From Clostridiaceae bacterium (lineage in GTDB: Bacteria > Bacillota > Clostridia > Acetivibrionales > DUMC01), in contig DUMC01000103.1 of NCBI GenBank assembly GCA_012840075.1, positions 1 through 52,964 of the forward strand: a DNA stretch of 52,964 nucleotides, read 5' to 3'. The notes under the pieces are model-generated. The model was not told where the DNA came from, searched no databases, and worked only from the letters and a program-made list of their open reading frames with translations. Within the stretch, counting starts at the first letter, position 1, and each line of letters opens with the position of its first letter. A program made the position numbers and the translations under genes. Positions 17,519 through 26,383 of this stretch are shown in pieces.

Positions 17519-18215
17519 GTTGAATAATATCGATGTACATTACGGAGTGATACACGCACTTAAAAATATATCTTTAAAAGTTGAAAAAGGCGAAATTGTA
17601 ACCTTAATCGGAGCTAACGGAGCAGGCAAAACAACTACCCTAAGAACTATTTCAGGTTTAATTAAACCTTCAAAAGGAACTATAACTTTTAAAGGTCAAA
17701 GAATTGACGGGGCGAGTGCGCCGGAGATCGTAAAAGCAGGTATTTCACATGTACCTGAAGGCAGGCGTATTTTCCCTGATATGACTGTGAGGGAAAATCT
17801 GGAACTTGGAGCTTTCCTGAGGAAAGACAAGGATGAGATACAAAAAGATATGGAACTTGTTTTTGCCAGGTTCCCCATACTAAAGAACAGGAGTAAACAA
17901 AATGCTGGCACCTTAAGCGGCGGAGAACAACAAATGCTTGCAATAGGCAGAGCGCTTATGGCCAGGCCGGAACTTCTTTTGATGGATGAACCTTCTATGG
18001 GTTTGGCACCGCTTTTGGTAAATGAAATATTTTCAATAATAAAAGAAATAAATGAACAAGGAACAACCATTCTTTTGGTTGAACAAAACGCAAATATTGC
18101 TCTATCTATTGCTGATAGGGCATATGTTATAGAGACGGGATCCATAGTGTTGGAAGGTTCCGGTAAAGAACTGGCAAATAGCGAACAAATTAAAAAAGCT
18201 TATTTGGGAGGGTGA
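17511..18215 (+). CDS. livF: Branched-chain amino acid ABC transporter ATP-binding protein LivF
   Basis: A 234-residue ABC ATPase starting MLELNNIDVHYG, the usual LivF opening. Walker A GANGAGKTT, signature LSGGEQQMLAIGRAL, Walker B LLLMDEPSMGL and LLVEQNA are all intact. The frame stays open upstream to 17466, but the ATG at 17511 has GGAGGTGATAC before it and starts at the conserved residue, so it is preferred. It overlaps livG by 8 bp and pairs with it as the transporter's motor. Confidence 0.93.
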   Translation: MLELNNIDVHYGVIHALKNISLKVEKGEIVTLIGANGAGKTTTLRTISGLIKPSKGTITFKGQRIDGASAPEIVKAGISHVPEGRRIFPDMTVRENLELGAFLRKDKDEIQKDMELVFARFPILKNRSKQNAGTLSGGEQQMLAIGRALMARPELLLMDEPSMGLAPLLVNEIFSIIKEINEQGTTILLVEQNANIALSIADRAYVIETGSIVLEGSGKELANSEQIKKAYLGG

Positions 18216-18219
18216 TTTT

Positions 18220-18870
18220 ATGTTTGTCAAAAACAGAATGACCAGCAATCCTTATACAATTTCTCCGGATGCAACAATTGCAGATGCATTGGAACTGATG
18301 AGAAAGAATAATGTACGAAGGTTGCCTGTAGTAAAAAACGGAGAACTTGTCGGAATAATTACCGAAAGAGAAATTCTGGAAGTTTCCCCATCCAAAGCTA
18401 CTACTCTAAGTATTTTTGAATTGAATTATCTTTTATCAAAAACCAAAGTAAGTGCAGTAATGACTAAAGATGTAATAACAATTTCTCCCGATACTCTTCT
18501 TGAAGAAGCCGCAGTACTTATGAGAGATAACAGGGTAGGTGCTCTTCCTGTTCTTGAAAATAACAAGCTTGTTGGTATTATAACGGAAACCAATATTTTC
18601 GATGCATTTATTGATTTATTGGGCTTCAGGGAACCGGGTACCAGAATAGCAGTGGAAGTTGATGACACCCCCGGCATACTTGCAGATGTTGCTAGCGTAA
18701 TTAAAAACTACGGTGCAAACATTACCCATCTTGTAGTTTACAGGAGCAGTCCCGGTAAAAGCGTAATTGTTATCAGGGTTAATACCCCTAATACTGATGA
18801 TATAGTAAACACCCTTGAAAAGCAGAATTATAAAGTAACATCCGTACTAAAAAACGACGGTGCTCATTAA
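18220..18870 (+). CDS. CBS-CBS-ACT domain protein (AcuB-like), probable liv operon sensor
   Basis: A 216-residue protein with two CBS repeats (about residues 1-55 and 75-130) followed by an ACT domain (about 138-210, RIAVEVDDTPGILADVASVI). This resembles AcuB-type proteins. CBS pairs bind adenosine nucleotides and ACT domains commonly bind amino acids, so the protein could sense both energy state and branched-chain amino acids. It begins 4 bp after livF with GGGAGGGTGA as its binding site, so it is almost certainly the last gene of the operon. Whether it controls transport, transcription or an enzyme elsewhere is not shown. Confidence 0.85.
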   Translation: MFVKNRMTSNPYTISPDATIADALELMRKNNVRRLPVVKNGELVGIITEREILEVSPSKATTLSIFELNYLLSKTKVSAVMTKDVITISPDTLLEEAAVLMRDNRVGALPVLENNKLVGIITETNIFDAFIDLLGFREPGTRIAVEVDDTPGILADVASVIKNYGANITHLVVYRSSPGKSVIVIRVNTPNTDDIVNTLEKQNYKVTSVLKNDGAH

Positions 18871-18972
18871 ATATAAACCAGGCATTATTAAGTATAAAAA
18901 AATATAAATATATAATATATACACTATCAAATCTATAAGTTTATCAAAGAAAGGGATTATGTTCAGCAATGA

Positions 18973-18995
18973 AAGGGGACAATGAATGTCCCCTT
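18973..18995. terminator. Bidirectional terminator-like hairpin between liv and ger operons
   Basis: AAGGGGACA (18973-18981) and TGTCCCCTT (18987-18995) form a perfect 9-bp stem with a 5-nt loop. The T-rich flank is better on the minus strand (TTCATTGCTG), which would end the ger operon; it also lies 100 bp after the CBS-ACT gene of the convergent liv operon. Confidence 0.6.
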
Positions 18996-19060
18996 AGCTT
19001 CATTACTTGGGTATACAACAACTTATTACTAAAATTCCACCTTAGCGCTAAAATTAGTAT

Positions 19061-19234
19061 TCACCACCTACGCACTAAAATTACCAAGGGATACACGAAG
19101 CTGGCCAGTGCTATCAATAATATACCGACAGCGGCAATTTTATTTTTTTTAACCCAGTTATATCTTGCAAAAGTTAATAAATAAAAGAACAATAACCCGA
19201 GAATAAAAATTGTAATATAAACCAAATTATTCAA
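19061..19234 (-). CDS. Small two-helix membrane protein, probable Ger receptor D subunit
   Basis: A 57-residue frame starts at TTG 19234 (complement) and ends at TGA 19061-19063. AGGAG sits right before it, within the end of the gerC-type gene, whose stop codon is only three bases away. The product reads LNNLVYITIFILGLLFFYLL, then a short basic loop (RYNWVKKNK), then IAAVGILLIALASFVYPLVI and a basic end: two clear membrane helices in a hairpin. Some Bacillus GerA-type operons encode a fourth, roughly 70-residue two-helix D subunit (GerKD, GerUD) that tunes receptor activity. Position, size and topology fit. It is too short for usual gene finders, and the start codon is TTG. Confidence 0.65.
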   Translation of the reverse strand: MNNLVYITIFILGLLFFYLLTFARYNWVKKNKIAAVGILLIALASFVYPLVILVRRW

Positions 19235-19237
19235 CTC

Positions 19238-20566
19238 CTACTCCTGTGTTTTCAATTCTTCTACATCTATAATTGGAGAGCTCTTTAACAGTATTCCGGT
19301 TCTTCTGATATTAAAAATGATGTTTATATTAACTTCGGAATCTTTAAATTTCTCTAGCCAATTAAAGTTTTCCCATTCTTGGATAGTTCTGAAATTTGAA
19401 CATACCACTCTACCAAAACGGAATATATCTACTCCCCATTCTCTACACTTTTCAATTAAAGAATTCATTTCTTCCTTAAACTTTTTTACTACAGCTTCTT
19501 CAAGGCTTGATTTTAGCGGTTCTTCTTCATAATTTAAATGGCTTTGTATTGCCAGTATATCTCCTTCCAGATTTATTTTTACATCAAATATAACTTTATC
19601 ACCTTTCATCTTAGCTTCTACCTTTGGTTGCCTTTCCATTCTTATATCAATAGGCACATATTTATCCGGATAATATAAGTCTTGAATACTGAAGTTACCT
19701 CTCTTAAATTCACCTAAAATTATACTTAACATTCTTGTTTCTTCACCGGTTAATTCACCTATCATCTTGTCTCCGTTAAAAACAGCAGTACCATAAAATT
19801 CTACATTTCCCCCTCCTTTTCTCGGTATCTCACCTGCAGTATATTCTTTCTCTGTGCTATATTGATTTTGCAGTTCTTCTCCAGTTTCCACAAAATTTTT
19901 CATATCGTTAACACCTGCCAGAATTGCCATAGGCTGTCTAAATGTAGATTTTAAGCCGGTATAAAACTCATGCAGCCTTGTATGAATTATATAGCCTGTT
20001 TCTGATGTCTCGCTTACTATAAGTTCCAATGCTTTTGATATGGCATTACCCTCTATTGGCTCATATTTTTCAAGAAATTCATAAGCACTTTCTTTAGAAA
20101 CGACTACATGTATTGAATGCCTTATTTGCCTAAACCTTATTATAGGTGCTATGAAAGTACTTACTCCTTCTTCTGCAATTTCCTTGGAAAAGACCAGCAT
20201 TTTTGCATGCATAAAATTTAATTCGCGGGCAAGTGCCGAGTTAATCATGTTAATTCCTGTAAAAAATGTAGGTGCATCAATAACCAGTATTTCAAAATCC
20301 GCACCTATGGTACCTCCTGTTTCACCCCCACCTCCGCCTTTCATCGTATGGAACTTAATTGTTAGTCTATATTTATCCGTAACACCTTTATCAATTCCAA
20401 CGGCAATAACATAAGTATATTCATCAAGTTCTTTTGCATCGTAACAACTGGTGAATATAAAGGACATAATCAGAATCAGAGCTAACATCATTATTTTATT
20501 TTTTCTTTTAATATTTCTTAAGCCCAACTTCCTTAAGCTCAATTTTATTATATTGATCAAATTCAC
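19238..20566 (-). CDS. Ger(x)C family spore germination lipoprotein (receptor C subunit)
   Basis: A 442-residue germinant receptor C subunit. The lipobox FTSC near residue 41 follows a hydrophobic stretch (MMLALILIMSFIFTSC) and leads into YDAKELDEYTYVIAVGIDKG, the usual opening of Ger(x)C proteins. The C-terminal domain WGVDIFRFGRVV...W is also typical. The frame starts at GTG 20566 with AAGGGG before it; an ATG at 20491 or 20488 would give a more standard signal peptide. The lipoprotein sits on the inner spore membrane with the A and B subunits. Its neighbours are gerB upstream and the small D-like gene downstream. Confidence 0.9.
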   Translation of the reverse strand: MNLINIIKLSLRKLGLRNIKRKNKIMMLALILIMSFIFTSCYDAKELDEYTYVIAVGIDKGVTDKYRLTIKFHTMKGGGGGETGGTIGADFEILVIDAPTFFTGINMINSALARELNFMHAKMLVFSKEIAEEGVSTFIAPIIRFRQIRHSIHVVVSKESAYEFLEKYEPIEGNAISKALELIVSETSETGYIIHTRLHEFYTGLKSTFRQPMAILAGVNDMKNFVETGEELQNQYSTEKEYTAGEIPRKGGGNVEFYGTAVFNGDKMIGELTGEETRMLSIILGEFKRGNFSIQDLYYPDKYVPIDIRMERQPKVEAKMKGDKVIFDVKINLEGDILAIQSHLNYEEEPLKSSLEEAVVKKFKEEMNSLIEKCREWGVDIFRFGRVVCSNFRTIQEWENFNWLEKFKDSEVNINIIFNIRRTGILLKSSPIIDVEELKTQE

Positions 20567-20793
20567 CCCCGCCCCTTGTTTTTCTTTTTTTTTTTTTTGT
20601 ATTTCCGTTTATTTTTAAATTACCTATTATTAGTTTTTGATACTATTATCAATTTTTTTTATATTTTTATATTTCCCGGTTATTATCAGTTTTGTTGTTT
20701 TTGTTGAGTATTTTATAACTTAAAGGTGTACTTTAGGGATTTAGGTACTTTAGGTGCTTTATACTTTAGGCGGTTTTTTATGCTGATTTCATT

Positions 20794-21909
20794 TTATCTG
20801 CTCTTTTTTGTTTTTGCCGGCTTTCTTTTTTTCCTATCTTTTATTGTTGAAAGCAATAAGGTAATAATCACAGGAATTAATACTCCAAGCCATAAATACT
20901 CCCTTAACCTATTTACATAGCCAAGAGCCACCTCTTCAAGGTCACTAGGGGTAATCGCTATAGTAAATGTTAAGACACACATGGAAGCAATTATAGGTCT
21001 TATGTCTTGAATTCTGAAGACCTTGCAATATATACTTGCAGCCATATATACTTCAACGGTAACTGCCAATAAAGTTGCGATGTTCCATGTAAATAAAAAT
21101 ATCGTATCCAGTCTTTGAAAAAATCTTCCATAATCTATAAGAGATACCATCTCATATAAAGGAGATGTGATTTCTTGGGCTGTATAATAAGGAAAGGTTA
21201 GGGAAAAACATAACACACAGCCTGAAATAAGTATCGCTGATATTATTATACTTGCATAACCCACCTTTTTAATATGCTCTAAACCCTGCAATGAACCGGC
21301 AATTATGGCGGCAATAATTGAATATCCATATACGGAGTTTCTTCTGATTCCGCGAATTATTATTTTATCAAGCCCATACCCGAAAAAGGGACTCAATCTG
21401 TGAATACTGTAATTTTGCCCGGCAAGAATTAATACGGCAACCAAACCTATAAAAAGAACAGGTGCTAATACTCTTGCAAGCCTGGCTTGTGTTTCAAGAC
21501 CGTAAATACTTACAATTAAAACACCTATAAGAAAAAGCCCCATTATATAGCTTGGAGGACTGACGGGAAGAACATAAACTTTCATAACTTCAGTAAATTC
21601 TCTTAAAAGGGCTGATCCGTCAATTAAGAAACCTGCAAAAAGAGCAAGAGAAAATATAGAGCCAATAAATCTACCTGCAGATAATTCGTAGATATCTATG
21701 AGGTTTTTGCCTGGCCATTTACGAAGCAGAAGATATACCAAAGAAAAAATAACTAAGGCGGTAGCTGCAGATATCAAAGTCATAAGCCATCCTGCAGAAC
21801 CTACAAATCTTGTTATTACACTTGGACTTGTAAAAAACACTCTTGCCACGATTGTAATCGTAATTAAGCTTATTGCTTCCTGCGGCCCGAATTTTCCCTC
21901 TTTAATCAT
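20794..21909 (-). CDS. GerB family spore germination permease (receptor B subunit)
   Basis: A 371-residue membrane protein with about ten helices, of the GerAB / amino acid permease (APC) superfamily. The opening FGPQEAISLITITIVARVFFTSPS is typical of the family. The B subunit is the part that binds the germinant, as shown for GerAB with L-alanine. The C terminus is short and basic (KKRKPAKTKKSR). GGGAGAG precedes the ATG at 21909. It lies between the A gene (224 bp upstream) and the C gene (227 bp downstream), a somewhat loose operon. Confidence 0.9.
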   Translation of the reverse strand: MIKEGKFGPQEAISLITITIVARVFFTSPSVITRFVGSAGWLMTLISAATALVIFSLVYLLLRKWPGKNLIDIYELSAGRFIGSIFSLALFAGFLIDGSALLREFTEVMKVYVLPVSPPSYIMGLFLIGVLIVSIYGLETQARLARVLAPVLFIGLVAVLILAGQNYSIHRLSPFFGYGLDKIIIRGIRRNSVYGYSIIAAIIAGSLQGLEHIKKVGYASIIISAILISGCVLCFSLTFPYYTAQEITSPLYEMVSLIDYGRFFQRLDTIFLFTWNIATLLAVTVEVYMAASIYCKVFRIQDIRPIIASMCVLTFTIAITPSDLEEVALGYVNRLREYLWLGVLIPVIITLLLSTIKDRKKRKPAKTKKSR

Positions 21910-22133
21910 ACTTCTCTCCCGTTATATGAATATTTTTTCTTCTTTCTGTCTTATAATTTCATTATTAAATTTTTTCATTATTTATCTTCTGACAATTTTT
22001 AATAATTATTTAGCCATCTGTTTTTTAATAATTGTTTAACCATCTATTTATTTTTACAAGATTAATATTTTTAAATACTGAATTCGTGAAATCAACAAGT
22101 ATTCAGTTTAGCAAAATTCAAAAATTGTATTCA

Positions 22134-24320
22134 TTACTTAACCCATTTTCTTGGATCCCCGTTTGATGTTGTATTACGTTTAAGGGTATTCAAATAGTCA
22201 CTTCTTTCTTCATTTCCATATGGGATTCTGAAAAACACACCCATATTACCTTTTGTCTTAGGTCCTACAGGTGATAATAAAGGCACTCCGAAAGATTTAA
22301 TATTACATAGCGAACCAATAATAAGGAAAAGTCCTAAGGAAATACCGTAAAATCCGGCTAATCCTGCAAGGACGATTAATGCAAATCTTAAAATTCTTAT
22401 GCTAAAACCTAATGCAAAATCCGGAGCTGTATAATTTCCAAGTCCTGTTACAGCAACAACAATTATTAGTATAGGGCTTACTATGCCTGCTGCTACAGCC
22501 GCTTGTCCAAGTATCAGAGCTCCAATAATCCCCAAGGTTGTTCCGATTATTCCCGGGACCCTTACTCCTGCTTCACGAATTAACTCAAAAGACAACTCCA
22601 TCAATACCGTTTCTATCAGAACCGGAAAAGGAACATTTTCCCTTGATTGAGCTATAGCTATTAACAAATCTGTCGGAATCATCTCCTGGTGATATAATGT
22701 CAAAGCAATATAAAAACTTGGCAATGTTACTGAAATCAAAAGTCCGATTGCCCTTATATTTCTTAAAACCGTTGCGAACTGCCATTTCATATTCGCATCT
22801 TCAGAAGATTGAATCATATGGAAAAAACTCATAGGAACTGCAATTATAAAAGGAGTTCCGTCCGCAACTATTACTACTTTTCCACTCATTAAAAAGGATG
22901 CTGCCCTATCCGGCCGTTCCGTCCTCAATACCTGGGGAAAAATCATGAAAGGTCTGTCTTCTATTAGCTGCTCCAGCATTCCCTCTCCACTTACAAAATC
23001 AATATCAAGACTGGCTATTCTTTTTTTTACTTCGTTTACAACTTTTGGATTAGTTAAACCTTCAATATATAATATACCGCAGTGGGAATTATTTTCCCTT
23101 CCAACAGGTACAATTTCCGTAACCAAACGGTTGTTTTTTACTATGCGCCTGATCAAGGTGATGTTTGTCCTCAGATTTTCATTAAATCCTTCCTGAGAAC
23201 CCTTGATAACATTTTCTGTAACCGGCTTTTCCACACTTCTCTTTTCATAACCCCTCGTTTCAAAAATTAAAGCCCTGTCACAGCCATCCACAAATAAGAC
23301 GGTAAGACCGTTTAATATCTGCCTTATTATCATTTCAAAATGATTTTCTCTCTTAGTATCATGTACAGCCAGCACATTTTCTTCAATATATTCAATTAGA
23401 TCATTTTGCGTATCTGCATTCTCAAAAAGGTTTGGCATCATTAACTGGCGCAGTATATAATTGTTTATGGTTTCCCTGTCCACCATACCGTCGATGAAAA
23501 CAATAAAAGCCTTATGCTTTTTAGCAACCATAAACTGCCTAATAACAATGTCGGAATTTTTATGTGTAACAAATTCTTCTTGAATTTTTTTCAGATTAAC
23601 TTCCAGTTTTTCATTTACTTCTTTTATATTGACAATATCTTCATCTTTTGCAACATCTTCTTTTTTCGATGAACCTTTTCCGGAATTTTTTCCGCCGGAA
23701 TTTTTTCCGGATGATAAATCTTTCTCATCTCCTTTTTCTTCATTACTGCAGTCTTTTTTGTCGTCTTTTTTGTTCTTTTCATTTTTCTTCTTTCCTGATT
23801 CAGCGTTTCCATCAGCGTTTTTATCAGCATTTTTATCTGTGTGTTTATCATCGTTCTTATCATCGTTTTTTTCATCTTTTTTTTCATCGGTCTTTTCAGC
23901 TTTATCGCTTTCATCATTTTTATCGCTTTTTTCTTTTTTGTCCTTTTTTGCTTCTTTTTTCGCTTCATTCCATTCTTCTATTTTCAACGGAGTCTTAGTC
24001 TTCATATTTTTGCTGTTTTCATTGTGTTGTTTTTTTTCTTTGTCATTTTCTTTATTACTTTTGCCGTTTTCTTCACCGTTTTCTTCGTCTTGATGTGTCT
24101 GACCTTGTGTTCCGCCTTGTTTCTGGTTTTGTCCTTGTTTTTTTCCCTGGTTCTGTTCGTGATTTTGTTCTTTGTTTTGTTCTTGACTTTGCTTTAAATC
24201 TTCTTCAAAACCGTCTCTGTCCGTACCCTCATACTCGGTTTCAAGTAATTCAAACTCATCCTTTCTTTTAGGTTCATGATAAACCAAATATTTTTTTAAG
24301 ATATTCATCACGTTATTCAT
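22134..24320 (-). CDS. GerA family spore germination protein (receptor A subunit) with long charged N terminus
   Basis: About 728 residues. The C-terminal 480 are a GerA domain: a soluble part (EVNEKLEVNLKKIQEEF onward) and a membrane part with helices at IGLLISVTLPSFYIALTLYH, VPGIIGTTLGIIGALILG and beyond, and PFLIAVPMSF-like segments. Typical A subunits are 480-560 residues. The first 240 residues here are extremely charged and repetitive, rich in K, D, E, N, Q, S and G, with runs such as KNDDKNDDKHTDKNADKNAD, and lie on the cytoplasmic side. The ATG at 24320 is nine bases after AAGGG. The A subunit, together with B and C, forms the inner-membrane nutrient receptor that triggers germination. 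Confidence 0.9.
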   Translation of the reverse strand: MNNVMNILKKYLVYHEPKRKDEFELLETEYEGTDRDGFEEDLKQSQEQNKEQNHEQNQGKKQGQNQKQGGTQGQTHQDEENGEENGKSNKENDKEKKQHNENSKNMKTKTPLKIEEWNEAKKEAKKDKKEKSDKNDESDKAEKTDEKKDEKNDDKNDDKHTDKNADKNADGNAESGKKKNEKNKKDDKKDCSNEEKGDEKDLSSGKNSGGKNSGKGSSKKEDVAKDEDIVNIKEVNEKLEVNLKKIQEEFVTHKNSDIVIRQFMVAKKHKAFIVFIDGMVDRETINNYILRQLMMPNLFENADTQNDLIEYIEENVLAVHDTKRENHFEMIIRQILNGLTVLFVDGCDRALIFETRGYEKRSVEKPVTENVIKGSQEGFNENLRTNITLIRRIVKNNRLVTEIVPVGRENNSHCGILYIEGLTNPKVVNEVKKRIASLDIDFVSGEGMLEQLIEDRPFMIFPQVLRTERPDRAASFLMSGKVVIVADGTPFIIAVPMSFFHMIQSSEDANMKWQFATVLRNIRAIGLLISVTLPSFYIALTLYHQEMIPTDLLIAIAQSRENVPFPVLIETVLMELSFELIREAGVRVPGIIGTTLGIIGALILGQAAVAAGIVSPILIIVVAVTGLGNYTAPDFALGFSIRILRFALIVLAGLAGFYGISLGLFLIIGSLCNIKSFGVPLLSPVGPKTKGNMGVFFRIPYGNEERSDYLNTLKRNTTSNGDPRKWVK

Positions 24321-24369
24321 CGTCTTCAACCCTTTTCAACCCTTTCAGATACTAGGATTAAAACTGTTC

Positions 24370-24553
24370 AGCACGGATATTAAATTAAACCATTTAAACT
24401 GAAATATTTAAATTAAATTATTTAGTATGAATATTAAATAAAACTTTATTTAATACAAGTATTAGCATAAACATTAACACAAGCAAATAAAACTCTTTTT
24501 GGTATGAATATTAATTAAAACTATATATTATTTAGCATGGATATTAGATATTA
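24370..24553. repeat. Degenerate 20-bp repeats upstream of gerA
   Basis: Four related copies of AG[CT]A[CT]G[AG]ATATTAAATTAAAC start near 24370, 24424, 24501 and 24534 (the last ones more diverged). They fill most of the gap between the YkvI-like gene and gerA and all lie upstream of gerA. They may be regulator sites or decayed tandem repeats. Confidence 0.45.
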
Positions 24554-24576
24554 TTTGTATTTTCCGAATTTATATG

Positions 24577-25890
24577 CTATTTATACAATTTTTCTTTAAT
24601 AAAAGAGTACAAAAGGCTTATTAGAAGAGTACATCCTGCATAACCCATTAAAGGATACAGGTGACTTACAAGATTTGAAAAACCGTATTTGCTAACCAAA
24701 AAAGCAAGAATGGCAGTAAAAATTATCACTATTTTATTATTAAAGATAATCATTGTCTTTATGCTTTTGTTACTACTTAATTTTTTATTAATATTAGAGT
24801 TTCTTATACGTAATTTTTTAATTTTTTTGATGTTTTTATAATTATTTTTATAATTATTCCTAAAATATTTATTGTTTTTGAAGTACTTGTCATATCTGGA
24901 ATCCCTATTATACTTATAATTCCTGGATTTTTTACTATTATAAAGATTCATGATTTTTAAAGAATTGTTTAAATTGTTGCTTGAATGAGATATTCGGGCA
25001 GCAAATCCAAAAAGGCTTCCTACGGCAGTAGTATATATCTCAGCCAGAAGTACAATCACATAAATGATCTGTATCACATGCGATATTTTTCCGGAAATAT
25101 GAGCCATGGGTATTTCCATAAATACTATTTCAGTCAAGTTCCTTCTGAGAGCTATATAAATGGCCAAAGCTCCCAGACCTAGAAAAATACCTCCTAAGAC
25201 CGAGCCTTTTTTAATTGCAGAACTGTCTTTTGCATTATTCCCTAAAGGAGCAAGTACAGATACTGAAATTATAATGTTGTATGAAGCATAAAGTATTGCA
25301 GCCCAAAACCAATTCGCTATTAGGTAATTCACTTTCAGTCCGCTACCAAATGCATAATACTCATGGTTCATGTTTATAGGAATAAAGATAATTGAATATA
25401 TGCTCACCCCTAGGGCAACAATCAATAGAAACGGTACAACAAAGCTGATTGAATTAACAACGCCATCTATACCTGTAAGCACAGTAATAGCAGTAATAAC
25501 AGCCATTAATAAGTTTCCCCAAATTTCAGGTACATTAAATTGTTGTTTGAAAATTGCTCCCGAACCTGCTATCATGGCTGTAAGAGAACCAAAGAGGAAA
25601 AATGTAATCATAAAATCCAGCACAGGACCGAGATATTTTCCCCCGGCCTTTTTTATAACATCGATGTGGGAAGATGAGTTAAGGAATTTTCCTAATTTCA
25701 TGATGATATAGCCATAAAAAATAAATAAAATTGTTACAATTACCAGCCCAATAAAGCCATCATATCCAAAGACGGCAAAAAATTGTAAAATTTCTTGACC
25801 TGAGGCAAATCCTGCTCCTACGACTGTTCCTACATATGTAGCTGCAATTTTAAAGGTAGAAATTCTACGATTGGATGTTCCGTTACCCAT
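24577..25890 (-). CDS. YkvI-like membrane protein (APC-superfamily transporter)
   Basis: About 437 residues with ten or so helices. FKIAATYVGTVVGAGFASGQEILQFF at the N terminus is the signature of the YkvI family, related to sodium-coupled transporters; the G-A-G-F-A-S-G stretch is the discontinuous helix 1 expected for substrate binding. The start is the ATG at 25890, right after GGAGGTAAT; an upstream in-frame ATG at 25908 lies before that binding site and is unlikely. Residues about 310-385 (coded around 24760-24980) are a basic N/K/Y-rich insert with SRDYKY/NNYKNNYKN-like repeats between two helices. Substrate unknown. It lies upstream of the ger operon on the same strand, 250 bp away. 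Confidence 0.8.
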   Translation of the reverse strand: MGNGTSNRRISTFKIAATYVGTVVGAGFASGQEILQFFAVFGYDGFIGLVIVTILFIFYGYIIMKLGKFLNSSSHIDVIKKAGGKYLGPVLDFMITFFLFGSLTAMIAGSGAIFKQQFNVPEIWGNLLMAVITAITVLTGIDGVVNSISFVVPFLLIVALGVSIYSIIFIPINMNHEYYAFGSGLKVNYLIANWFWAAILYASYNIIISVSVLAPLGNNAKDSSAIKKGSVLGGIFLGLGALAIYIALRRNLTEIVFMEIPMAHISGKISHVIQIIYVIVLLAEIYTTAVGSLFGFAARISHSSNNLNNSLKIMNLYNSKKSRNYKYNRDSRYDKYFKNNKYFRNNYKNNYKNIKKIKKLRIRNSNINKKLSSNKSIKTMIIFNNKIVIIFTAILAFLVSKYGFSNLVSHLYPLMGYAGCTLLISLLYSFIKEKLYK

Positions 25891-26062
25891 TATTACCTCC
25901 ATATGCATATCTTATTATATATACATATGGCTTGAGGGAAATAATTATGTTTGAACATTGTGGTTTTGGCAAGTCTCTGATATCAAAATCAGGGTTGATA
26001 TAAAAGCCAGATCTGTCAGATCCGATACAATAGACAAGTCCGATACAAAATCAAGATAAAAC

Positions 26063-26121
26063 AATTACAATAAAATAAGATAAAATAAAACAAAATAAAA
26101 TAAAATAAAATAAAATAAAAA
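26063..26121. repeat. AAAAT pentanucleotide microsatellite
   Basis: About ten tandem copies of TAAAA, slightly interrupted, lie just beyond the tRNA-Arg terminator and 170 bp upstream of the YkvI-like gene. It is probably only a slippage tract. Confidence 0.7.
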
Positions 26122-26157
26122 AAGACCTATAAGCGCTAAGGCTTATAAGTCCTTTTT
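26117..26157 (-). terminator. Terminator of tRNA-Arg
   Basis: TATAAGC (26128-26134) and GCTTATA (26141-26147) pair around a 6-nt loop, extended by imperfect pairing of AAAGAC with GTCCTTT. On the minus strand it is followed by a long T run, so it should end the tRNA-Arg transcript. Confidence 0.7.
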
Positions 26158-26171
26158 AAAAATATTCAAAA

Positions 26172-26248
26172 TGGCGTGCCGTACAGGACTTGAACCCATA
26201 ACCTTCTGGTCCGTAGCCAGACGCTCTATCCAGTTGAGCTAACGGCAC
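26172..26248 (-). tRNA. tRNA-Arg (anticodon ACG)
   Basis: The minus strand folds into a full cloverleaf: acceptor GTGCCGT paired with ACGGCAC, D arm GCTC/GAGC, anticodon stem TCTGG/CCAGA with loop CTACGGA, T arm with GGTTCAAGTCC, then discriminator G and an encoded CCA. The anticodon at the middle of the loop is ACG, which reads CGN arginine codons after conversion to inosine. Confidence 0.95.
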
Positions 26249-26266
26249 TAGTGATTTATCATAGTT

Positions 26267-26295
26267 ATGATACTACAAATCTTGAAGAAAATCAA
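26267..26295 (-). promoter_or_regulatory. Sigma-A type promoter of tRNA-Arg
   Basis: On the minus strand TTGATT (26295-26290) and TATCAT (26272-26267) are separated by 17 bp, and the tRNA begins 18 bases after the -10. Good spacing and 4/6 plus 5/6 matches. Confidence 0.6.
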
Positions 26296-26321
26296 GACCT
26301 TTTTTACTTAACATTTCTGTT

Positions 26322-26351
26322 TTGATTTATGATCAATTTATATGATATAAT
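26322..26351 (+). promoter_or_regulatory. Promoter of the dnaD-like gene
   Basis: TTGATT (26322-26327), an 18-bp spacer and a perfect TATAAT (26346-26351) lie 32 bp before the chosen ATG at 26384. Fits a vegetative promoter. Confidence 0.65.
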
Positions 26352-26383
26352 AAACTAAAAAGATTAAAGAGAGGTTGGCAGTT

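Noticed and set aside
18969-19184. A 71-residue plus-strand frame after the liv operon
   Set aside because: It starts inside a terminator hairpin and lies opposite the small two-helix gene, which has a binding site and a convincing protein.
23629-24197. Long plus-strand frames rich in Phe, Ser and Leu
   Set aside because: They are the antisense of the charged repeats (K/D/E codons) at the N terminus of the GerA protein.
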